Positions 1 through 6,115 of a stretch of 9,809 nucleotides of DNA are shown here, one piece after another. This DNA is from Candidatus Aerophobota bacterium (lineage in GTDB: Bacteria > Aerophobota > Aerophobia > Aerophobales > JAGHCO01). Each line of letters begins with the position of its first letter. Within the stretch, counting starts at the first letter, position 1. The DNA lies in the NCBI GenBank assembly GCA_021160405.1, contig JAGHCO010000007.1, positions 1 through 9,809 on the forward strand, in the 5' to 3' direction. A model generated the notes under the pieces. That model had not been told where the DNA came from. It saw only the letters and a program-made list of their open reading frames with translations, and made no database searches. Made by a program: the position numbers and the translations under genes.

Positions 1-231
1 CATAAGAGCCACAGTAAAAAGATAAAAGTAGAACTTAGCCGCAGGCGCCAGAAAGCACCGAGCAAAGAGCAGCCTCAAACTTTTTCGTTGTTCTATGTCA
101 ATTTCTCCTAATTCTGCTAATATATCAAAAGAGGGCAAGGCAAGGCTTTCTATCTCGTCTAAGGGTTCTCTAACCCTTAAGTTACGAGATTGCCATCTTG
201 CCCTCTTTAAACTGTTATTTCTTTGCTTTTT
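1..231 (-). other. Open frame without a clear start, running off the left edge
   Basis: Read on the minus strand, this frame stays open for about 77 codons after a TGA at 232-234 and reaches the window edge. It includes the segment LRVREPLDEIESLALPS and, later, LAPAAKFYFYLFTVALM. There is no ATG, GTG or convincing TTG start with a ribosome binding site near its beginning. Its first third lies entirely inside the 128-208 palindrome. It may be a partial gene, a gene remnant, or a chance open frame through repeat DNA. I do not recognise a family. The hydrophobic end could be the beginning of a membrane segment, but the window stops there. Confidence 0.25.
128..208. repeat. Large three-stem palindrome (REP/MITE-like)
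   Basis: Three nested perfect stems are visible: AAAGAGGGCAAG (128-139) with 197-208, 12 bp; ATCTCGT (152-158) with 184-190, 7 bp; and TAAGGGTT (160-167) with 172-179, 8 bp, closed by a CTCT loop. The internal loop between the outer two stems is asymmetric, and a GGC/GCC pairing (144-146 with 192-194) could close part of it. Neither side has a long T run, so it is not an obvious intrinsic terminator. It contains CGAGATTGCCA (185-195), which recurs at 9719-9729 in another palindrome. A REP- or MITE-like element or a structured RNA are both possible. Confidence 0.6.
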
Positions 232-388
232 TCAATGATATTTCTGATAGCTATCTTTATATCGTAAGACTGTCTGGTTTTCATCATTTTGTAGACAATG
301 TCTGAAATTTTTCTATCAACTCTTTTTAAAGCTTGAGATTTGGAAAGACCTCCTAGATTTCCTTATGGGACATTCTACCTCCTACGTG
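207..388 (-). pseudogene. Decayed C-terminal tail of an IS110-like transposase (tentative)
   Basis: On the minus strand a reading frame ends at the TAA at 207-209 and carries LKRVDRKISDIVYKMMK, a pattern like the C-terminal helical end of IS110/IS1111-type transposases (a basic RK..I.IVY.ML. motif). Upstream it is blocked by a TAA at 363-365. The neighbouring frame (362-385) reads VGGRMSHK, which resembles the GRISK-G-N element of the same family. Adding one base near 361 would join the two frames as GGRMSHKGN, so a one-base deletion is a reasonable explanation. The rest of the transposase, including the catalytic DEDD part, is absent. The family call rests on short motif resemblance only. 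Confidence 0.33.
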
Positions 389-418
389 ACAGTGTCTGTT
401 GTAAGAAAACTTTTGTCC

Positions 419-447
419 TTGACATCTGTTAAAAAAGCTAATATATT
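419..447 (+). promoter_or_regulatory. Sigma70-type promoter of the NDK-like gene
   Basis: A consensus -35 TTGACA (419-424) is followed by a 17-base spacer and -10 TATATT (442-447). Transcription would start near 454, leaving a leader of about 20 bases. TGGAG at 464-468 lies 7 bases before the ATG at 476 and serves as ribosome binding site. Confidence 0.7.
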
Positions 448-475
448 AGTAGTATAAAATAACTGGAGTAAGATA

Positions 476-1633
476 ATGGCTAAACAATTAGGGTATGTTT
501 TAATTAATCCCTATACTATCAGAAAGTCTCGTACAGGAGGGGTAATTAATCGGCTCCTTTCCTGGGGAAAATTAAATCTGGTGGCGGCAAGGATGTTTTC
601 CCCCAGTGAGGAATTAGTAAAGGAGTATGCCAGCGCAATGCTTGCCTCTCATAAAATAGATAACAAAATAGTCAAGGAAATTGAAAAGTACCTTTTTACC
701 AATTACCTTCCCCAAAAGGGGGATAATTTTCTTCCACGGATCATGCTCCTTCTCTTTGAAGGAGAAGGAGCAATAGAGGAAATTAAGAGGGTGGTAGGTC
801 ATATCACTAAAGTGTCTATAGGAGAAACTATTCGAGGAACTTACGGCGACTATATAGAGGAAAGAGGGAAGATTAAGTACTTTGAGCCAGCGGTCCTTAT
901 TGGTATGGATGAGGAGGAAGTGAGGAAAGAACTTAAAGTTTGGGCCAGATACTCTGAAAAAGATGGAGGACTCCTAAAAAGAACAATCTCCTACCATCCC
1001 AAAGTTAAACCACAGAGAACCTTAGTGCTTATAAAACCGGATAGCTTTCAAGAGTTAAGCTCTAAAGCTGGAAATATAATAGATAGATTCTCACAAACAG
1101 GACTTTTCATCATTGGAGCTAAGGTAATTCAAATGGGCGTTGAGCAAGCAGAAAAATTTTATGAACCTATCAAGGAAAGACTTACCGAAAAAATGAAGAA
1201 ATCTCTCTGTCAAGAAATTTGCTCTGCTCTTAAGGAGAAATTTGACTTTAGTTTCCCCGAAGGGATAGAGGAGAAAATAGCCGAGGAACTTAAAGCTTAT
1301 AAGGCTAAGCATGAGTTTAATAAGATAATTAAATTTATGACTGGGAAAAATCCAGAAACTACACCTTTGAAGGATAGAAAAAAACCAGGATTGGAAAAAT
1401 GCTTAGCTTTAGTATACGAAGGAGAGGATGCTGTTGGTAAGATTAGGAAAGTTCTGGGTGAAACCAACCCTGAAGAAGCTGCCCCTGGAACAGTAAGGAA
1501 AGATTTTGGTCATGATATAATAAAGAATGGTGCACATGCTTCTGACTCTGAGGAATCGGCAAAAAGAGAGCTAAAAATTATTAATATAGAAGAGGATGAA
1601 ATTTTACCTCTGGTAAAAAAATACTATGGGTAA
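476..1633 (+). CDS. Tandem nucleoside-diphosphate-kinase-like protein; first domain inactive, second apparently active
   Basis: This 385-residue protein contains two NDK-like domains, about 5-160 and 180-385. NDK transfers the gamma phosphate between nucleoside triphosphates and diphosphates through a phosphohistidine. The second domain keeps the complete active-site set: K187 (in LVLIKPD), R324, T330, R341, N351, H354 and E365. Spacings from R324 onward equal those of canonical NDK. The first domain reads LINPYT where LIKPDA is expected and has no histidine at the catalytic position, so it is probably structural or regulatory. Both domains carry an insertion of about 50-60 mostly charged helical residues before the EGE.A motif; canonical NDK is only about 140-150 residues. 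It has its own promoter and hairpin terminator and converges with the pyr operon. I assume it is cytoplasmic because no signal peptide is seen. Whether it is a real NDK or another phosphotransferase is inference. Confidence 0.85.
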   Translation: MAKQLGYVLINPYTIRKSRTGGVINRLLSWGKLNLVAARMFSPSEELVKEYASAMLASHKIDNKIVKEIEKYLFTNYLPQKGDNFLPRIMLLLFEGEGAIEEIKRVVGHITKVSIGETIRGTYGDYIEERGKIKYFEPAVLIGMDEEEVRKELKVWARYSEKDGGLLKRTISYHPKVKPQRTLVLIKPDSFQELSSKAGNIIDRFSQTGLFIIGAKVIQMGVEQAEKFYEPIKERLTEKMKKSLCQEICSALKEKFDFSFPEGIEEKIAEELKAYKAKHEFNKIIKFMTGKNPETTPLKDRKKPGLEKCLALVYEGEDAVGKIRKVLGETNPEEAAPGTVRKDFGHDIIKNGAHASDSEESAKRELKIINIEEDEILPLVKKYYG

Positions 1634-1657
1634 AAAAAGGGGACAGGCCCCTTTTTT
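1633..1657. terminator. Bidirectional intrinsic terminator between convergent NDK-like gene and carB; REP-like core
   Basis: A perfect 10-bp stem (1633-1642 with 1648-1657, AAAAAAGGGG against CCCCTTTTTT) encloses the loop ACAGG. It is followed by CCCC and a second T6 run on the plus strand, and by a T run on the minus strand, so it can stop both the NDK-like transcript and the pyr operon. It starts inside the stop codon of the NDK-like gene and ends 9 bases before the carB stop. The 14-mer AAAAGGGGACAGGC (1635-1648) is identical to part of the inverted repeats that bound the transposase element at 7338-8079. Confidence 0.85.
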
Positions 1658-1665
1658 CCCCTTTT

Positions 1666-3225
1666 TTATTTGCGATGATAATCCTGCAGGCATTTTACAT
1701 CAAATCCTCCACTTTTCATAGCTTTAATCCCATCTACAGCAGCTCTTGCTCCAGGAATAGTAGTAATAATAGGAATTCGGCGAATAGTAGCTTGCTGACG
1801 AATTCGATACTCATCAAACTTAGGACCTTTACCTACAGGAGTGTTAAAAATAAGGTCTATTTCACCATTCTTGATATGATCTTCAACATTGGGACGTCCC
1901 TCAGCAATTTTATTTACCTTACTTACCTTAATTCCGTTTTCCTTTAGCACGTTGGCTGTTCCAGAAGTAGCTACCAGATTAAATCCTAAATCTTGCATCT
2001 CCTTAGCAATGGGAACAATGGAAGGCTTATCCTTGTTAGCTACTGATATAAAAACAGTCCCCTTTAAGGGTAAAGGAAGATTTGCTCCCATCTGAGCTTT
2101 AGCAAAGGCAGTGCCAAAATTATCCGATATCCCCATCACCTCTCCAGTAGATCTCATCTCAGGGCCAAGGATAATATCTACTCCGGGAAATCTTACAAAA
2201 GGGAAAACAGCTTCCTTAACTGCTATATGAGAAATTTTCTTCTCCTTTGTAAAATGTAGCTGAGTTAATTTTCTCCCAACCATCACTTTAGTAGCAATTT
2301 TAGCTAAGGGAACACCCGTAGCTTTTCCCACAAAGGGAACAGTGCGAGAGGCTCTGGGATTTACCTCTAATATATAAATTTTGTTATCTTTAATGGCGCA
2401 CTGGATATTTAGCAGTCCTACCACTTCCAGTTCCTTAGCTATAGCATAGGTCTCTTCTCTTAACCTTTGAACAATCTCATCTGAAAGAGTGTAAGGGGGC
2501 AAACTGCAGGAACTATCTCCAGAGTGAACTCCTGCCTCTTCTATATGCTCCATAATCCCTCCAATTACACATCTATCTCCATCAGCCACTGCATCTATAT
2601 CTACCTCAATAGCGTCTTCTATGAATTTATCAATTAACACAGGGTGAGCCGGGGAAACCTTTACTGCTGTGCGCATATACTCCTCTAAGGAGGAATCATC
2701 GTAAACTATCTCCATTGCTCTTCCCCCTAAAACATAGGATGGTCTTACCAGGACGGGATAGCCAATCCTCCTGGCTATCTCTCTTGCCTCCTCAAATGAT
2801 CTTCCCGTCCCATTGGAAGGCTGCAAGAGATTTAATTTTTCAATTAGCTGAGAAAACTTTCCTCGATCCTCAGCTCTATCTATACTTTCCGGAGAAGTTC
2901 CAATAATAGGAACTCCCTCTTCCTTTAAGCTCTTAGCTATATTTAAAGGAGTCTGCCCCCCAAACTGAACAATTACCCCATCAGGTCTTTCTTTATCAAA
3001 TATATTTAACACATCCTCCAATGTTAAAGGCTCAAAGTAAAGCTTATCAGATGTATCGTAATCAGTGCTAACTGTTTCAGGGTTGCAGTTTACCATAATT
3101 ACCTCATACCCTTCTTCTTTTAAAGCAAAAGCTGCCTGGACACAGCAATAATCAAACTCAATCCCTTGACCAATTCTATTAGGCCCTCCACCAAGAATCA
3201 TTATCTTTTTTTTATTCTTCAACAC
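1666..3225 (-). CDS. carB: Carbamoyl-phosphate synthase large chain, C-terminal half only (split CarB)
   Basis: The protein has 519 residues and corresponds to the second half of the roughly 1070-residue CarB. It begins at the second-half pre-ATP-grasp motif GGGPNRIGQGIEFDY (12-26). It continues with an ATP-grasp domain (about 115-310, with EVNPRASRT at 287-295) and ends with the MGS-like allosteric domain (about 388-519). In family terms this half phosphorylates carbamate to carbamoyl phosphate and binds the effectors UMP and ornithine. The N-terminal carboxyphosphate-forming half and the glutaminase CarA are not in the window. The GTG start overlaps the pyrC stop by 7 bases and has only a weak GGTG upstream; an ATG eight codons in (KKKIM) is an alternative. 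It is the last gene of the operon. The intact ends argue for a true split gene, as in Aquifex, but loss of carA and the N-half by deletion cannot be excluded. Confidence 0.9.
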   Translation of the reverse strand: MLKNKKKIMILGGGPNRIGQGIEFDYCCVQAAFALKEEGYEVIMVNCNPETVSTDYDTSDKLYFEPLTLEDVLNIFDKERPDGVIVQFGGQTPLNIAKSLKEEGVPIIGTSPESIDRAEDRGKFSQLIEKLNLLQPSNGTGRSFEEAREIARRIGYPVLVRPSYVLGGRAMEIVYDDSSLEEYMRTAVKVSPAHPVLIDKFIEDAIEVDIDAVADGDRCVIGGIMEHIEEAGVHSGDSSCSLPPYTLSDEIVQRLREETYAIAKELEVVGLLNIQCAIKDNKIYILEVNPRASRTVPFVGKATGVPLAKIATKVMVGRKLTQLHFTKEKKISHIAVKEAVFPFVRFPGVDIILGPEMRSTGEVMGISDNFGTAFAKAQMGANLPLPLKGTVFISVANKDKPSIVPIAKEMQDLGFNLVATSGTANVLKENGIKVSKVNKIAEGRPNVEDHIKNGEIDLIFNTPVGKGPKFDEYRIRQQATIRRIPIITTIPGARAAVDGIKAMKSGGFDVKCLQDYHRK

Positions 3226-4499
3226 TGATACACCACTTTCCCCTTAAAAATTGTCCACTTTACCTTCCCAGGCAAAGTCCATCCCACAAAGGGAGAGTTT
3301 TTACTTAAGGAGAGAAAATCCTCCTTTTTTACTTTCCACTCTTCATTTAAATTAAATATAGCTAAATTAGCCAGTCCCTCCTCCCTAATTCTTCCCCTGT
3401 CTAAATTTAAAATCCGAGCAGGATTTACAGTAAGCTTAGCAATAGCCTTCGACAAAGTTAAAATTCCCGGTTTAATCAGCTCTTTTATTACCAGACCTAA
3501 AGCTGTCTCCAAACCAATGATACCAAAAGGAGCTAAGGTATATCCCAGCTCTTTTTCCTCAGGGGAATGAGGAGCATGATCAGTAGCAATTACCTCAATA
3601 CTACCATCTTTTAAACCCTCTTGCATAGCCCTCACATCATCTTTATCTCTTAAAGGAGGATTTACCTTAGTATTGGTATCAAAACTTCTCACTAACTCCT
3701 CAGATAAAGTAAAATGATGAGGAGTAACCTCGCAGGTAACTTTAATCCCCCTTTTTTTAGCCTCTCTAACAAGATTTAAAGAATTAACAGTTGAAATATG
3801 AGCAATGTGAAGCGAGGAGCGGGCTAACCGAGTTAAACAGATATCTCTAAATACAGCTATCTCTTCCGCTTCCCTTGGAATCCCTGGCAGACCTAAAACG
3901 GTAGAAAAGAATCCTTCGTTTATTACCCCATCTTTGCTTAAATCATCGTCCTCACAGTGAGAGATTAGAGGAAGGTCTAACATTTTAACATACTCTAAGG
4001 CTCTGCGCATAAGATGAGCATCGCTTACCCACTTTCCATCATCAGAAAAACTAACTGCTCCTGCTCTTCTCAATCTACCCATTTCCGAAAGAACCTTGCC
4101 TTCCTCATTTTTGGTAATAGAGGCTATGGGCAAAACTTCTATTACTCCTTCTTTTTCTGCTCTTCTTAAGATGTAGTGAACTAAAGATGGATCATCTATA
4201 ACTGGAGAAGTGTTAGGCATACAACATATAGTAGTAAATCCTCCCCTGGCAGCGGCTAAGGTTCCACTTCTGATAGTTTCCTCATCCTCCCTTCCAGGAT
4301 CCCTTAAATGAGTGTGCATATCTATCAGCCCTGGAATAACTACACTACCTGTAGCATCAATTATCTTTTTTGCTGGAAGATTAATGTTTTTACCTATCTT
4401 TAAAATTTTTTCTCCCTCAATAAAAATATCCATAATCTCATCAGTGCCACTTGCCGGATCCACCAACCTTCCCCCTTTAACCAAAAGAGACATTCTCAC
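3219..4499 (-). CDS. pyrC: Dihydroorotase, type I
   Basis: This zinc enzyme interconverts carbamoyl-aspartate and dihydroorotate, the third step of UMP synthesis. The 426-residue sequence has the family hallmarks in order: DMHTHLRDPG (60-69) with the first two zinc-binding histidines, FSDDG (151-155) with the metal-region aspartate of type I enzymes, SHCEDDD with H181, HIAHIS with H234, PHH (260-262), KVNPPLR (278-284) and ATDHAPH (305-311) with catalytic D307. Length is normal for the family. I chose the GTG at 4499 because AGGGAG lies 6 bases ahead of it; the ATG two codons later (4493) has a GAGGTG only three bases away. The start overlaps the pyrB stop (GTGA) and the end overlaps carB, so translation is likely coupled on both sides. 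Confidence 0.96.
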   Translation of the reverse strand: MRMSLLVKGGRLVDPASGTDEIMDIFIEGEKILKIGKNINLPAKKIIDATGSVVIPGLIDMHTHLRDPGREDEETIRSGTLAAARGGFTTICCMPNTSPVIDDPSLVHYILRRAEKEGVIEVLPIASITKNEEGKVLSEMGRLRRAGAVSFSDDGKWVSDAHLMRRALEYVKMLDLPLISHCEDDDLSKDGVINEGFFSTVLGLPGIPREAEEIAVFRDICLTRLARSSLHIAHISTVNSLNLVREAKKRGIKVTCEVTPHHFTLSEELVRSFDTNTKVNPPLRDKDDVRAMQEGLKDGSIEVIATDHAPHSPEEKELGYTLAPFGIIGLETALGLVIKELIKPGILTLSKAIAKLTVNPARILNLDRGRIREEGLANLAIFNLNEEWKVKKEDFLSLSKNSPFVGWTLPGKVKWTIFKGKVVYQC

Positions 4500-5419
4500 C
4501 TCTTTCTCCCTAACAACAGGTAAAGAACAGCCATCCTTACCGCTATTCCATTAGTCACCTGATTTAAAATAACGCTTCTTTTCCCATCAACAAGAGAAAC
4601 TGGAAGCTCAATCCCTCGATTTACAGGTCCGGGATGCATTAGCATCGCTCCCGATTTAGCTAAACCCAACCTTTCCTCATTTAAGGAAAAAAATTCCCTG
4701 TACTCACGCAAAGAAGGGAAAAAACATTTGTTTTGTCTCTCTTTTTGAATCCTTAACATCATTACCACATCAACTCCCCTTATCGCCTCCTTAACTGAAT
4801 AAAAAACTTTAACTCCCATTTTCTCAATTTGAGGAGGGATAAGGGTAGGAGGTCCACATATTCTTACCTTAGCACCTAATTTGCTCAGAGCCCATATATC
4901 AGAACGGGCTACTCGAGAATGAGCTATATCTCCTATTATGACAACCTGCAAATCCTTAAATTTCCCCCTTTTTTCTCTAATAGTGTAAAGGTCAAGTAAA
5001 GCCTGAGTAGGGTGCTCGTGAGAGCCATCTCCAGCATTAATCACCGATATAGGTAAATTCTTAGCTAAGATATGAGGAGCTCCTGGAGTAGGATGACGAA
5101 GAATGAAACAGTCAACCCTCATAGCCATAATATTTTTAACTGTATCCAAAAGGCTCTCTCCTTTAACTACACTACTGGTGGAGGAAGAAAAACTTACCAC
5201 ATCAGCATTAAGCCTCTTTGCTGCCAGTTCAAAGGATATTCTCGTTCGAGTGCTGGGCTCAAAAAAAAGATTAGCTACAGTTTTTCCTCTTAAAGTGGGA
5301 ACCTTCTTTATAGAACGATCCAAAATTTGACGAAAGGATTTAGCTGTATCTAAAATAAAGTATATCTCCTCAGGACTAAGGTCCTCTATTCCTAAAAGAT
5401 CCTTTCGCTTAAAACTCAT
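4496..5419 (-). CDS. pyrB: Aspartate carbamoyltransferase catalytic chain
   Basis: The product joins carbamoyl phosphate to aspartate, the committed step of pyrimidine synthesis. The 307 residues match the usual catalytic-chain length. Carbamoyl-phosphate-binding motifs are clear: PSTRTR (55-60), VVKGES with K86, LRHPTPG (107-113), GSHEHPTQALLDL (132-144), and AHSRVARSD (166-174). The loop HPGPVNRG (262-269) is the conserved active-site loop of the second domain. No regulatory chain (pyrI) is nearby, so the enzyme is probably an unregulated trimer or an assembly with PyrC like that of Aquifex; this last point is inference. The ribosome binding site AAGGA sits in the last codons of pyrR, 7 bases before the ATG, and the start overlaps the pyrR stop as ATGA. 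Confidence 0.97.
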   Translation of the reverse strand: MSFKRKDLLGIEDLSPEEIYFILDTAKSFRQILDRSIKKVPTLRGKTVANLFFEPSTRTRISFELAAKRLNADVVSFSSSTSSVVKGESLLDTVKNIMAMRVDCFILRHPTPGAPHILAKNLPISVINAGDGSHEHPTQALLDLYTIREKRGKFKDLQVVIIGDIAHSRVARSDIWALSKLGAKVRICGPPTLIPPQIEKMGVKVFYSVKEAIRGVDVVMMLRIQKERQNKCFFPSLREYREFFSLNEERLGLAKSGAMLMHPGPVNRGIELPVSLVDGKRSVILNQVTNGIAVRMAVLYLLLGRKR

Positions 5420-5949
5420 TTCTCATTCCTTTTTAAGAGCAGCACTTCCTCTTTTCCATCTATCTCCTCTACTCTAACCTCAACCATCTCTTTAGAAGAG
5501 GTAGACACTTTCCTTCCCACATATTGAGGTTGAATGGGAAGTTCCCTATGTCCCCTATCTATTAATACCGCCAACTCAACTTTTCGAGGACGCCCCAAAT
5601 CTAATAGACTATCTATAGCTGCCCTTACAGTTCTACCTGTATAGAGGACATCATCTACAAGTATTATCTGTGCATCATCAACAGGAAAAGGTATATCTGT
5701 GCCTCTTGCCACTGGTTGATAAGCTATTCGGCTAAGGTCATCTCGATAAAAAGTAATATCCATACTTCCAGTAGGGATATCCCTCCCCTTAATCTTTCCT
5801 ATTATCTTACTTATTCGCTCCCCCAGGACAGTTCCTCGGCGCTGAATACCTACTATACACAGGTTTTGAACATCCTTATTTTCCCTCAAGATATCCTCAG
5901 AAAGTTTTAAAATAATCTTTCCCATTTGCTCTTTATTCATCAACTTCAT
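5416..5949 (-). CDS. pyrR: Bifunctional pyr operon RNA-binding attenuation protein / uracil phosphoribosyltransferase
   Basis: The 177-residue protein belongs to the type I phosphoribosyltransferase fold, with the PRPP loop IILVDDVLYTGRT at 95-107 and the PyrR signatures GIQRRG (34-39), GSMDITFYRDDL (61-72) and LIDRGHRELP (129-138). PyrR in Gram-positive bacteria binds UMP or UTP and then binds the pyr leader RNA to favour termination; it also has weak uracil phosphoribosyltransferase activity. It is the first gene of this operon. The start ATG at 5949 has AGGAAAGG upstream; a second ATG three codons in lies further from it. The leader ahead of it contains a terminator but no obvious upstream PyrR-binding hairpin, so the target of this copy is uncertain. 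Confidence 0.95.
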   Translation of the reverse strand: MKLMNKEQMGKIILKLSEDILRENKDVQNLCIVGIQRRGTVLGERISKIIGKIKGRDIPTGSMDITFYRDDLSRIAYQPVARGTDIPFPVDDAQIILVDDVLYTGRTVRAAIDSLLDLGRPRKVELAVLIDRGHRELPIQPQYVGRKVSTSSKEMVEVRVEEIDGKEEVLLLKRNEK

Positions 5950-5959
5950 CTGTCCTTTC

Positions 5960-6028
5960 CTATAAAAAAGACCCTCCCTGCCGAAGCAAGGAGGGTCTTC
6001 CCTGAAAAAAATTTTCTTTTTTATTCAT
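5960..6028 (-). CDS. Possible 22-codon pyr leader peptide overlapping the attenuator
   Basis: An ATG (6028-6026), about 8 bases after the predicted transcript start, opens a 22-codon frame that ends with TAG at 5962-5960. It begins MNKKENFFQGRPS and ends QGGSFL. It runs across the U7 tract and the whole terminator hairpin and stops just after the T run, 10 bases before pyrR. This is the geometry of the E. coli pyrBI leader peptide, where a ribosome close behind a UTP-starved polymerase blocks terminator formation. There is no room for a Shine-Dalgarno, so translation would be near-leaderless. A chance frame in a short A/T-rich leader is possible. Confidence 0.4.
   Translation of the reverse strand: MNKKENFFQGRPSLLRQGGSFL
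5963..6000 (-). terminator. Intrinsic attenuator in the pyr operon leader
   Basis: On the minus strand AAGACCCTCCTTGC pairs with GCAGGGAGGGTCTT to give a 14-bp stem with one T-G pair and the extra-stable TTCG tetraloop closed by C-G. It runs into six T residues. It lies between the promoter and pyrR, so it must be read through for expression. The plus strand lacks a T run directly after the hairpin, so it is directional. It would also stop dhaK transcripts that read through, since dhaK has no terminator of its own. Before it, the RNA has a U7 tract (ending near 6005) that could pause polymerase when UTP is low. Confidence 0.9.
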
Positions 6029-6042
6029 TTATTTTTGTTGTC

Positions 6043-6071
6043 ATTATAATCCAATTAAAAATTTTCGTCAA
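6043..6071 (-). promoter_or_regulatory. Promoter of the pyrR-pyrB-pyrC-carB operon
   Basis: On the minus strand -35 TTGACG (6071-6066), a 17-base spacer and a perfect -10 TATAAT (6048-6043) form a near-consensus sigma70-type promoter. The start is expected near 6036, giving a leader of about 87 bases before pyrR that is taken up almost entirely by the U tract and the attenuator. Confidence 0.8.
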
Positions 6072-6115
6072 GCAAGCCTCGGGGAATGCCTTCAGCAACA
6101 AGTTATAAATTTCTT

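Noticed and set aside
1889..2095. Plus-strand ORF antisense to carB (and similar antisense ORFs within pyrC, pyrB, pyrR and dhaK)
   Set aside because: These are shadows of strong conserved genes on the other strand, without recognisable domains.
5963..5985. CAGGGAGG in the 3' arm of the leader terminator, matching the CNGNGAGG core of PyrR-binding RNA loops
   Set aside because: It lies in the terminator stem rather than in a loop of an upstream hairpin, and it is forced by the complementary CCCTCC arm. I regard it as coincidence unless PyrR binding is shown.
6072..6115. Terminator for dhaK between its stop and the pyr promoter
   Set aside because: Only weak, short complementary bits and no T run; the attenuator downstream would serve instead.
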